Part shown: in pieces, positions 57,163 to 64,000 of the stretch
How the letters are laid out: every line of letters begins with the position of its first letter
How positions within the stretch are numbered: the first letter of the stretch is position 1
Origin: Komagataeibacter rhaeticus
GTDB taxonomy: Bacteria > Pseudomonadota > Alphaproteobacteria > Acetobacterales > Acetobacteraceae
Reading direction: 5' to 3'
NCBI RefSeq assembly: GCF_003207855.1
Contig: NZ_NKTZ01000002.1
Coordinates: 186,001 to 250,000, forward strand
Length of the DNA stretch: 64,000 bases
Notes under the pieces: model-generated
Told to the model about the DNA's origin: nothing
Databases searched by the model: none
The model's input: only the letters and a program-made list of their open reading frames with translations
Position numbers and translations under genes: made by a program

Positions 57163-57733
57163 CGGCCGCAGCCTCCGTCGCTACCGCAGCCTCGCGGCGC
57201 CCCAGGATATCCGAAACCTTCTTGCCACGACGGTTGGCCACCGAACGCGGGCTGGCGCAACGCTCCAGCGCGGCGAACGTCGCCTTGACCATGTTGTGCG
57301 GGTTCCGGGTTCCAAGCGACTTGGCCACCACGTCATTGATGCCCAGGCTTTCGAACACGGCGCGCATCGGACCACCGGCAATGATGCCCGTGCCTGCATC
57401 AGCAGAGCGCAGGACCACCTTGCCCGCCCCGAAGTGACCGGCCACATCGTGATGCAGCGTACGGCCTTCCTTCATCGGAACGCGGATCATGGTGCGCTTG
57501 GCGCGGTCGGTCGCCTTGCGGATCGCCTCGGGAACTTCACGGGCCTTGCCCGCGCCGAACCCTACGCGCCCCTTCTGGTCACCAACCACAACCAGTGCCG
57601 CGAATGCAAAGCGGCGACCGCCCTTTACAACCTTGGCAACACGATTGATCGTAACCAGCTTGTCGACCAGATCATCGCCTTCGCGGTCGCGATCGCGACC
57701 ACCCCGGCCGCCTTCTCTCGGTTCACGTGCCAT
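57155..57733 (-). CDS. rpsE: 30S ribosomal protein S5
   Basis: A 192-residue protein with the S5 double-stranded-RNA-binding fold ([29 protein letters not shown]) and C-terminal domain ([28 protein letters not shown]). The N-terminus is a short Arg/Gly/Asp-rich extension. It overlaps rpmD by eight bases. Confidence 0.98.
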   Translation of the reverse strand: MAREPREGGRGGRDRDREGDDLVDKLVTINRVAKVVKGGRRFAFAALVVVGDQKGRVGFGAGKAREVPEAIRKATDRAKRTMIRVPMKEGRTLHHDVAGHFGAGKVVLRSADAGTGIIAGGPMRAVFESLGINDVVAKSLGTRNPHNMVKATFAALERCASPRSVANRRGKKVSDILGRREAAVATEAAADV

Positions 57734-57750
57734 TATGCGTGACCCTTTCG

Positions 57751-58113
57751 TCAGAACGAGAGACCGCCCTCACGGGCAGCCTCCGCCAGGGCCTTGATAC
57801 GCCCATGATAGAGATACGCGCCGCGGTCGAAAACGACCTTCGACACACCTGCAGCCACCGCGCGTTCCGCCAGAAGCTTGCCAACCGCACCCGCCGCCGT
57901 GACGTCCGTGCCGCCCTTGAGGGCGGAACGCAGGTCCTTTTCCAGGGAGGACGCAGCGGCCAGCGTACGGCCGACCGCATCGTCGATAACCTGCGCGTAG
58001 ATGTTCTTGCCTGAACGGAACACCGACAGACGCGGACGGCCACCGCTCTTGCGGCGAAGCTGGAAACGGAGACGCTGACGCCGCCGTTCCCGCAGATCCT
58101 TCTGCGTGCTCAT
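57751..58113 (-). CDS. rplR: 50S ribosomal protein L18
   Basis: A 120-residue 5S rRNA-binding protein. Basic [24 protein letters not shown] leads into the core, and the end [17 protein letters not shown] is diagnostic. The start overlaps the rplF stop by one base (TAATG). Confidence 0.98.
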   Translation of the reverse strand: MSTQKDLRERRRQRLRFQLRRKSGGRPRLSVFRSGKNIYAQVIDDAVGRTLAAASSLEKDLRSALKGGTDVTAAGAVGKLLAERAVAAGVSKVVFDRGAYLYHGRIKALAEAAREGGLSF

Positions 58114-58649
58114 TATTTCTTCTTGCCTTCCTTGCGACGGATGGTTTCCGTTTCATAACGGACACCCTTGCCCTTATAGGGCTCGGGCTTGCGGAAGCTG
58201 CGGATATCCAGAGCCACCTGACCAACCCGCTGCTTGTCGATACCTTCGACGGTCACGGCTGTCGGCCGCGGGGTCGTGATCTTGATTCCCTCGGGGATCG
58301 CATAGACGATGTCATGCGAATAACCGAGGTTCATGACCAGGTTCTTGCCCTGCACCGCAGCGCGGTAACCCGTTCCGGAGATTTCCAGCGTCTTGGAAAA
58401 CCCTTCGGACACGCCCTTGACCATACCCGCGATCAGAGAACGCGTGGTTCCCCACATCATGCGGGCCTGGGCCTGCGTCGTATCGACCGGCTTGACCGCG
58501 ACCTTGCCGTCCGCAACATCGACCGCGACATGGCTGGACAGTGGCAGCTTGAGTTCACCCAGCTTGCCCTTTGCCGTCAGCACGCCATCAGCAATGGAAA
58601 CCTGAACGCCCGACGGAACCTCGACGGGATATTTGCCCACTCGCGACAT
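58113..58649 (-). CDS. rplF: 50S ribosomal protein L6
   Basis: A 178-residue protein made of two related domains ([41 protein letters not shown]). The C-terminal [24 protein letters not shown] that contacts the sarcin-ricin region is intact. It follows rpsH by 10 bp. Confidence 0.98.
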   Translation of the reverse strand: MSRVGKYPVEVPSGVQVSIADGVLTAKGKLGELKLPLSSHVAVDVADGKVAVKPVDTTQAQARMMWGTTRSLIAGMVKGVSEGFSKTLEISGTGYRAAVQGKNLVMNLGYSHDIVYAIPEGIKITTPRPTAVTVEGIDKQRVGQVALDIRSFRKPEPYKGKGVRYETETIRRKEGKKK

Positions 58650-58659
58650 TTATCCCTCC

Positions 58660-59058
58660 TCAGAACACACGGCAGAGGACTTCACCGCCAACATTGGCAG
58701 CGCGGGCCTCCGCATCGGACAGAACACCGCGGGGGGTCGACAGGATCGACACACCCAGCCCGGCATAGACACGCGGCAGTTCCTTGATCTTGGAATAGAC
58801 GCGGCGGCCCGGCTTGGACACACGGTGGATTTCCTTGATGACCGGCTCACCATCGAGATATTTCAGCTCGATGCGCAGCTGGGCCACACCTTTGCGCAGT
58901 TCCTCACGGGAGAAACCACGGATATATCCCTCGCGGCGCAGGGCCTCGAGAACACTGGCGCGCAGCTTGGAAGCCGGCGCCACGCAGGCAGCATGCCGTG
59001 CACGCTGCGCGTTGCGGATCCGGGTGAGCAGATCACCCAAAGGATCAGAAAGTGACAT
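58660..59058 (-). CDS. rpsH: 30S ribosomal protein S8
   Basis: A 132-residue central-domain organiser that binds helix 21 of 16S rRNA and in enterobacteria represses the spc operon. SDPLGDLLTRIRNAQ and the end STPRGVLSDAEARAANVGGEVLCRVF are diagnostic. It lies 12 bp after rpsN. Confidence 0.98.
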   Translation of the reverse strand: MSLSDPLGDLLTRIRNAQRARHAACVAPASKLRASVLEALRREGYIRGFSREELRKGVAQLRIELKYLDGEPVIKEIHRVSKPGRRVYSKIKELPRVYAGLGVSILSTPRGVLSDAEARAANVGGEVLCRVF

Positions 59059-59070
59059 CGTTCCCTGCCC

Positions 59071-59376
59071 TTACCAGCTCGATTTGACCATACCCGGGAT
59101 CTGGCCATTGGAGGCCAGGTCGCGCAGGGCGATACGGCAGAGTTCGAACTTTCTGTAATTGGCGCGGGGACGCCCCGTCAGCTTGCAGCGCAGACGCACG
59201 CGCACGCGCGAACCATTGCGAGGAAGTTCAGCAAGCTTGAGCGATGCATCGAAGCGATCCTCAACCGGCAGAGACCGGTCCATGATGATGTTCTTCAATG
59301 CAGTCCGCTTAGCCCGGTCCCGGGTTGCCATGCGCTCGCGCTTGACATTCCGGTTAACGGCGGAAATTTTGGCCAT
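59071..59376 (-). CDS. rpsN: 30S ribosomal protein S14 (zinc-independent form)
   Basis: A 101-residue protein, from the ATG at 59376 ([16 protein letters not shown]). [21 protein letters not shown] is diagnostic, and the two CxxC pairs of the zinc form are absent. The frame is open 17 codons upstream, but the conserved N-terminus fixes the start. It follows rplE by about 105 bp. Confidence 0.97.
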   Translation of the reverse strand: MAKISAVNRNVKRERMATRDRAKRTALKNIIMDRSLPVEDRFDASLKLAELPRNGSRVRVRLRCKLTGRPRANYRKFELCRIALRDLASNGQIPGMVKSSW

Positions 59377-59481
59377 GCCTTGTTTTACCCTCCGGAACCT
59401 GTTGGGCCAGTCCCAACGGTTTTCCAAACAACGTGTGTATTAGGTCTTCTGGACTTCAGACGGAAGCCCTTTCTCTACATT

Positions 59482-60051
59482 TTATGCAGAGAAGGGCAGA
59501 TCGAACGCCTTGAGCAGAGCCTTTGCTTCCGCATCCGTCTTCGCGGTGGTCACGAAGATGATGTCCATGCCGCGGATCTCGTCGACCTTGTCGTACTCGA
59601 TTTCCGGGAAGACGATCTGTTCCTTCAGGCCCATCGCGAAGTTGCCACGACCATCGAAACCCTTGTTCGCCGGCAGCCCACGGAAATCGCGCACGCGCGG
59701 CAGGGCGATCGTCACCAGGCGGTCAAGGAACTCGAACATCTGCGCGCGACGCAGCGTCACCTTGCAGCCAATGGGCAGACCCTCACGGATCTTGAAGCCC
59801 GCGATCGCCTTCTTGGCAACCGTCTTGACGGGCTTCTGACCTGCAATAAGGGTCATTTCCTTAAGCGCCGCATCCAGCTTCTTCTGGTCGCCAGCCGCTT
59901 CGCCCACGCCCATGTTCAGCACGATCTTCTCGAGACGCGGAACCTGCATCTCGTTCTTGTAGCCAAACTGCTCGCGCATCTTCGCACGCAGCTCCGTCTG
60001 GTAACGCTGCTGCATGCGCGGCATCGGACGGGCTTCTTTCACTTCAGACAT
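59482..60051 (-). CDS. rplE: 50S ribosomal protein L5
   Basis: A 189-residue 5S rRNA-binding protein. The core [25 protein letters not shown] and the end [30 protein letters not shown] are complete. ATG at 60051 chosen, 10 bp after rplX. The N-terminus is about ten residues longer than in E. coli ([13 protein letters not shown]). Confidence 0.97.
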   Translation of the reverse strand: MSEVKEARPMPRMQQRYQTELRAKMREQFGYKNEMQVPRLEKIVLNMGVGEAAGDQKKLDAALKEMTLIAGQKPVKTVAKKAIAGFKIREGLPIGCKVTLRRAQMFEFLDRLVTIALPRVRDFRGLPANKGFDGRGNFAMGLKEQIVFPEIEYDKVDEIRGMDIIFVTTAKTDAEAKALLKAFDLPFSA

Positions 60052-60061
60052 ACCCGCCTCC

Positions 60062-60382
60062 TCAGCCTTCGATAACTTCGCCGGTCGCCTTGGCGACACG
60101 AACCTTGCGACCATCTTCCAGAACGCGGAAGCCGACCTTCGTCGGGTCACCGCTCTTGGGATCGATCAGCTTCAGGTTGGACAGATGAACGGGCATTTCC
60201 TTCTGGATGATGCCACCCTGCTCACCCATGCGGGAGGGACGGGTATGGCGCTTGGCAATCGCCACGCCACGCACCACAGCCTTGTTTGCCGCCGGCAGGA
60301 CTGTCACGACCTCGCCACGGGTTCCCTTGGAACCACCGGTGATGACCAGGACCTGGTCACCCTTCTTGATACGAGCAGCCAT
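60062..60382 (-). CDS. rplX: 50S ribosomal protein L24
   Basis: A 106-residue early-assembly protein. The KOW motif opens the protein ([24 protein letters not shown]). The start overlaps the rplN stop by one base, so translation is coupled. Confidence 0.98.
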   Translation of the reverse strand: MAARIKKGDQVLVITGGSKGTRGEVVTVLPAANKAVVRGVAIAKRHTRPSRMGEQGGIIQKEMPVHLSNLKLIDPKSGDPTKVGFRVLEDGRKVRVAKATGEVIEG

Positions 60383-60750
60383 TACAGCACCTCCGGTGCC
60401 AGCGAGATGATCTTCATGAACTTGCGCGCACGCAGCTCACGCACGACCGGGCCAAAGATACGGGTGCCGATCGGTTCCTGCTGCTTGTTGATCAGCACGG
60501 CCGCATTGCGGTCAAACCGGATGGCGCTGCCGTCGGCGCGACGCACCGGGTAGGACGTACGGACGATCACCGCCTGGTGAACATCGCCCTTCTTGACCTT
60601 ACCGCGGGGAATGGCTTCCTTGACGGACACGACAATCACGTCGCCGACCGAGGCAGTCTTCCGCTTGGAACCGCCCAGTACCTTGATGCACTGCACCTGA
60701 CGGGCGCCGGAATTGTCGGCGACGTCAAGGTTGGTCTCGGGATGGATCAT
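60382..60750 (-). CDS. rplN: 50S ribosomal protein L14
   Basis: A 122-residue protein, one of the most conserved of the set. [23 protein letters not shown] and the end [12 protein letters not shown] are diagnostic. It lies 15 bp after rpsQ and overlaps rplX by one base. Confidence 0.98.
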   Translation of the reverse strand: MIHPETNLDVADNSGARQVQCIKVLGGSKRKTASVGDVIVVSVKEAIPRGKVKKGDVHQAVIVRTSYPVRRADGSAIRFDRNAAVLINKQQEPIGTRIFGPVVRELRARKFMKIISLAPEVL

Positions 60751-60765
60751 GGTCTATGCCCTTCT

Positions 60766-61047
60766 TTACGCCTGCGTACCGGACGTGGCACCGGCGGCGG
60801 CCGCGAGCGGCTGGCCATTCCGGACCACGACGGTCCAGGTCTTGCGACGGGAAATCGGCTTGCATTCCTCAATGCGCACCGTGTCGCCCACCTTGCATTC
60901 ATTCAAGCCGTCATGCGCCGCATACTTCTTGGAGCGACGAATGAACTTCTTATACAGCGGATGGATAATGCGACGATCGACAAGAACCGTTACGGTCTTG
61001 TCCATCTTGTCGCTTGTTACCCGCCCGGTCAGGACGCGCCTTGGCAT
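60766..61047 (-). CDS. rpsQ: 30S ribosomal protein S17
   Basis: A 93-residue OB-fold protein ([24 protein letters not shown]). A non-conserved Ala/Gly/Thr tail of about 12 residues follows the core. It begins 13 bp after rpmC. Confidence 0.97.
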   Translation of the reverse strand: MPRRVLTGRVTSDKMDKTVTVLVDRRIIHPLYKKFIRRSKKYAAHDGLNECKVGDTVRIEECKPISRRKTWTVVVRNGQPLAAAAGATSGTQA

Positions 61048-61060
61048 CGCCCGTCTCCCT

Positions 61061-61297
61061 TCAGGACTTTACTGCCGGCGCGTGGCCAGCTGAACTCTTC
61101 TTCACAACCTGGGTTGCAATCGTCTTCACACGCGCGATGTCACGACGGACCTCACGCATGCGGGACTGACCCTCGGTCTGGCCGGTCGCATGCTGGAACC
61201 GAAGATTGAACTGCTCGCGCTTCAGATCAACGAGAAGCGCATCCAGTTCCTCAACAGTCTTGGCACGCAGATCGGCCGGCTTTGTTGCCTTTGCCAT
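61061..61297 (-). CDS. rpmC: 50S ribosomal protein L29
   Basis: A 78-residue two-helix protein at the tunnel exit ([31 protein letters not shown]). It is slightly longer than average because of a Ser/Ala/Lys tail. One base separates it from rplP. Confidence 0.97.
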   Translation of the reverse strand: MAKATKPADLRAKTVEELDALLVDLKREQFNLRFQHATGQTEGQSRMREVRRDIARVKTIATQVVKKSSAGHAPAVKS

Positions 61298-61298
61298 C

Positions 61299-61715
61299 TC
61301 ACGCCTCTCCGATACGGGTCACGAACTTGGTCTTGATCGGCAGCTTGGCCGCACCCAGAGCCAGCGCTTCACGCGCGACTTCAGGCGGCACGCCTTCGAT
61401 CTCGAACAGGATACGACCCGGCTTCACACGAGCCACCCAATATTCGGGCGACCCCTTGCCGGACCCCATACGCACTTCTGCGGGCTTTGTCGAGACCGGA
61501 AGATCAGGGAAAATCCGAATCCACACACGACCGGCACGTTTCATGGCACGGGTAATGGCACGACGGGCGGCTTCGATCTGGCGGGCCGTGATCCGTTCAG
61601 GCTGGAGAGCCTTCAGGCCGAAAGCCCCGAAATTCAGGGTTGTGCCACCCTTGGCCAGCCCATGAATGCGGCCCTTGTGGGCCTTGCGGTACTTTGTCCG
61701 CTTGGGAGAAAGCAT
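61299..61715 (-). CDS. rplP: 50S ribosomal protein L16
   Basis: A 138-residue protein near the peptidyl-transferase and A site. [19 protein letters not shown] and [26 protein letters not shown] are diagnostic, and the arginine loop is complete. It follows rpsC after 54 bp. Confidence 0.98.
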   Translation of the reverse strand: MLSPKRTKYRKAHKGRIHGLAKGGTTLNFGAFGLKALQPERITARQIEAARRAITRAMKRAGRVWIRIFPDLPVSTKPAEVRMGSGKGSPEYWVARVKPGRILFEIEGVPPEVAREALALGAAKLPIKTKFVTRIGEA

Positions 61716-61769
61716 TTTCTAAATCCTCACGCGCCGCCTGGCGCATCTGGGTCCATTTGACCGCGCAGC

Positions 61770-62447
61770 TTAGCGCTGCGGGGCCTGTTCGGCGGCGCGA
61801 CGGTCCTGCGCCAGCGGATCATGAGCAAGAATCTCGCCCTTGAAGATCCAGACCTTCACACCACAGGTGCCATAGGTCGTCTTGGCGGTCGCCACACCAT
61901 AGTCGATGTCCGCACGCAGCGTATGCAGCGGCACGCGGCCTTCACGGTACCATTCGATACGCGCGATTTCCGCACCGCCCAGACGACCCGAGCAGTTGAT
62001 CCGGATACCCTGCGCGCCCAGGCGCATGGCCGACTGCACGGCACGCTTCATGGCACGACGGAAGGCCACGCGACGCTCAAGCTGCTGGGCGATGTTTTCG
62101 GCCACCAGGGTCGCATCGATTTCCGGCTTGCGGATCTCGACGATGTTCAGCGCCACATCGGTCTTGGCCATACGGGCCAGGTCCTTGCGCAGCACATCAA
62201 TGTCCTGGCCCTTCTTGCCGATCACGACACCCGGACGGGCCGCGTAGATGGTCACGCGCGGCTTCTTGGCCGGGCGTTCGATCACCACGCGGGATACACC
62301 CGCACCAGACAGCTTGCGGCGCAGGTAGGCGCGCAGCTTCAGGTCATCATGCAGCAGGCGCGCATAATCGGCATCGGCGTACCAGCGGCTGTCCCATGTC
62401 CGGTTAATACCGAGCCGCAGCCCGATCGGATTAACTTTATGTCCCAT
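61770..62447 (-). CDS. rpsC: 30S ribosomal protein S3
   Basis: A 225-residue mRNA-entry protein. The KH domain contains [12 protein letters not shown] (GKKG loop), and the C-terminal domain shows [33 protein letters not shown] fixes the start. It follows rplV by three bases. Confidence 0.98.
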   Translation of the reverse strand: MGHKVNPIGLRLGINRTWDSRWYADADYARLLHDDLKLRAYLRRKLSGAGVSRVVIERPAKKPRVTIYAARPGVVIGKKGQDIDVLRKDLARMAKTDVALNIVEIRKPEIDATLVAENIAQQLERRVAFRRAMKRAVQSAMRLGAQGIRINCSGRLGGAEIARIEWYREGRVPLHTLRADIDYGVATAKTTYGTCGVKVWIFKGEILAHDPLAQDRRAAEQAPQR

Positions 62448-62450
62448 GGA

Positions 62451-62852
62451 TCAGGCCGCCTTCTTTTCGGTTTCAGCTTCGGGCTTCTTTTCGGCCACGA
62501 CGATGGTCAGGTGGCTGAAGAACTTCTCGATGCGGGCCGAACGGCCACGACCACGCGCGTGGAAACGACGCATCACGATCGACTTGCCCACCTCTGCACG
62601 GGCAACGACCAGCTGGTCAACGTCCAGCTGATGGTTGTTCTCGGCATTGGCGATCGCACTCTCCAGGGTCTTCTTGACCTGCTGGGCGATGCGACGCTTG
62701 GAGAATGTGAGAGTGGCGATCGCCTGCGCGGCCGGCTTGTTGCGGATCAGGCCCGCAACAAGGTTCAGCTTGCGCGGGCTGATGCGGATGTTCCGCGTCA
62801 GCGCCTGCGCCTCGGTTTCCGCGAGCGTGCGCGGATGCTTAGGCTTGCTCAT
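62451..62852 (-). CDS. rplV: 50S ribosomal protein L22
   Basis: A 133-residue protein whose extended loop lines the exit tunnel. [25 protein letters not shown] and [23 protein letters not shown] are diagnostic. A Glu/Lys/Ala tail extends it beyond the E. coli form. It lies two bases after rpsS. Confidence 0.97.
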   Translation of the reverse strand: MSKPKHPRTLAETEAQALTRNIRISPRKLNLVAGLIRNKPAAQAIATLTFSKRRIAQQVKKTLESAIANAENNHQLDVDQLVVARAEVGKSIVMRRFHARGRGRSARIEKFFSHLTIVVAEKKPEAETEKKAA

Positions 62853-62854
62853 GT

Positions 62855-63133
62855 TCAGCCCCGCTTCGCTTTCTTGTCCGAAGAATGACCCGTGAAGGTA
62901 CGGGTCGGTGAAAACTCACCGAACTTGTGCCCCACCATGTTCTCGGAAACCTGCACGGGCAGGAACTTGTGCCCGTTATAGACGCCGAACGTCAGTCCGA
63001 CGAACTGCGGCAGGATGGTGGATCGACGCGACCAGATCTTGATCACTTCGTTACGGCCCGACGCGCGCGATGCATCGGCTTTGTTCAGCAGATACCCGTC
63101 CACGAACGGGCCCTTCCAGACGGAACGTGCCAT
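62855..63133 (-). CDS. rpsS: 30S ribosomal protein S19
   Basis: A 92-residue small-subunit head protein. [17 protein letters not shown] and [26 protein letters not shown] are diagnostic. It follows rplB by 12 bp. Confidence 0.98.
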   Translation of the reverse strand: MARSVWKGPFVDGYLLNKADASRASGRNEVIKIWSRRSTILPQFVGLTFGVYNGHKFLPVQVSENMVGHKFGEFSPTRTFTGHSSDKKAKRG

Positions 63134-63145
63134 CTTAAATGCCCC

Positions 63146-63976
63146 TTACTTGCCGGTCTTCCGGCGACGGATGATCAGACTGTCCGTACGCTTGTTGACC
63201 CTGGTCTTGTAACCCTTAGTCGGCTTGCCCCATGGCGTAACCGGATGACGCCCACCCGAAGTGCGTCCTTCACCACCACCATGCGGATGGTCAACCGGGT
63301 TCATGACAACACCACGGTTGTGCGGGCGGCGGCCCAGCCAGCGGTTGCGGCCGGCCTTGCCCAGGTGCTGGTTCATGTTGTCCGGGTTGGACACGGCGCC
63401 GATGGTCGCCATGCATTCCGCGCGGACAACACGCAGTTCACCGGACTGCAGCTTGATCTGGGCATAGCCCACATCCTTGCCGACCAGCTGGGCATAGGTG
63501 CCGGCCGAACGGGCGATCTTGCCACCGCCACCGGCCTTCAGCTCGATGTTGTGGATGATCGTGCCCACCGGAATCGCAGCCAGCGGCATCGCGTTGCCCG
63601 GCTTGATGTCGGCGCGCGCGCCAGCAACAACCTGGTCACCCGCCTTCAGACGCTGCGGCGCGATGATGTAGGCCAGTTCGCCATCCTCGTACTTGACAAG
63701 GGCGATGAATGCCGTGCGGTTCGGGTCATATTCCAGGCGTTCCACCGTGCCGACCACATCGAACTTGCGACGCTTGAAATCGACATAACGGTAGGACTGC
63801 TTGTGTCCGCCACCGATAAAACGCGAGGTGGTGCGACCGTGGTTGTTACGGCCGCCGCTCTTGTTCTTCCCCTCGGTCAGGCCCTTGACGGGCTTGCCTT
63901 TCCACAGCTCCTTGCGGTCGATCAGAACCGTTCCGCGCAGGCTGGGGGTAACTGGATTAAAGTGCTTCAATGCCAT
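63146..63976 (-). CDS. rplB: 50S ribosomal protein L2
   Basis: A 276-residue protein essential for subunit association and peptidyl transfer. [22 protein letters not shown] opens it and [29 protein letters not shown] near the end contains the conserved histidine. It is the first gene of the ribosomal block fully in the window. The remaining 24 bases to the right edge contain an in-frame TGA that could be the end of rplW, but too little is visible to call it. Confidence 0.98.
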   Translation of the reverse strand: MALKHFNPVTPSLRGTVLIDRKELWKGKPVKGLTEGKNKSGGRNNHGRTTSRFIGGGHKQSYRYVDFKRRKFDVVGTVERLEYDPNRTAFIALVKYEDGELAYIIAPQRLKAGDQVVAGARADIKPGNAMPLAAIPVGTIIHNIELKAGGGGKIARSAGTYAQLVGKDVGYAQIKLQSGELRVVRAECMATIGAVSNPDNMNQHLGKAGRNRWLGRRPHNRGVVMNPVDHPHGGGEGRTSGGRHPVTPWGKPTKGYKTRVNKRTDSLIIRRRKTGK

Positions 63977-64000
63977 TTCTTGTCACCCCGCGTCAGACCA

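Noticed and set aside
63977-64000. 3' end of rplW
   Set aside because: Expected by gene order and a TGA is in a possible frame, but only 24 bases are visible, too few to support a feature.

Overview
The window looks like chromosomal core sequence from a high-GC alphaproteobacterium, most likely an acetic acid bacterium (Acetobacteraceae, Komagataeibacter/Gluconacetobacter-like). This is inferred from gene order (yqeY-dnaG-rpoD divergent from carAB; cca-DUF1285 divergent from moxR-DUF58-DUF4159), a CcrM-type GANTC methyltransferase, and overall protein character. No rRNA, tRNA, CRISPR array, transposase or phage gene was recognised.

Layout. 1-5.6 kb (minus): end of an unrecognised gene, a GNAT acetyltransferase, rpoD, dnaG and yqeY. 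5.7-12.3 kb (plus): carA, carB, greA and threonine ammonia-lyase. The carA frame is fused in frame to an N-terminal helix-turn-helix domain, and two similar inverted repeats lie in the carA/yqeY divergent promoter region. 12.4-13.5 kb (minus): upp and msrB. 13.6-18.8 kb (plus): gpmI, an EnvC-like M23 factor, ctpA and rppH, meeting a second Nudix gene tail to tail. 19.3-25.8 kb (minus): an EmrAB-type pump behind a 37-bp perfect inverted repeat, an ABC exporter, cca and DUF1285. 25.9-33.5 kb (plus): MoxR ATPase, DUF58, DUF4159/BatA-like membrane protein, a vWA/GATase-like membrane protein and an exported ankyrin-repeat protein. 33.5-36.6 kb (minus): rnhB, ccrM and a D12-class adenine methyltransferase, with five GANTC sites crowded upstream. 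36.8-48.2 kb: a CsbD-like small protein, a DHA2 MFS exporter and a complete MdtABC-OprM-type RND pump. 48.2-51.5 kb (minus): two tiny membrane proteins and an SsuABC/TauABC-type importer. 51.6-64 kb (minus): the S10(part)-spc-alpha ribosomal superoperon from rplB to rplQ, with secY and adk inside and a good internal promoter before rpsM.

How the parts work together. yqeY-dnaG-rpoD is the macromolecular-synthesis operon, and carAB makes carbamoyl phosphate for pyrimidine and arginine synthesis. The envelope is heavily served: EnvC-like factor, CtpA, MoxR/BatA-type cluster and four export systems. rnhB-ccrM joins replication-linked RNA removal to cell-cycle methylation.

The most unusual items are the HTH-CarA fusion with its putative operators, the GANTC cluster in front of rnhB-ccrM, the 37-bp inverted repeat before emrA without a local regulator gene, and an ~85-bp hairpin-rich repeat present twice in opposite orientation.
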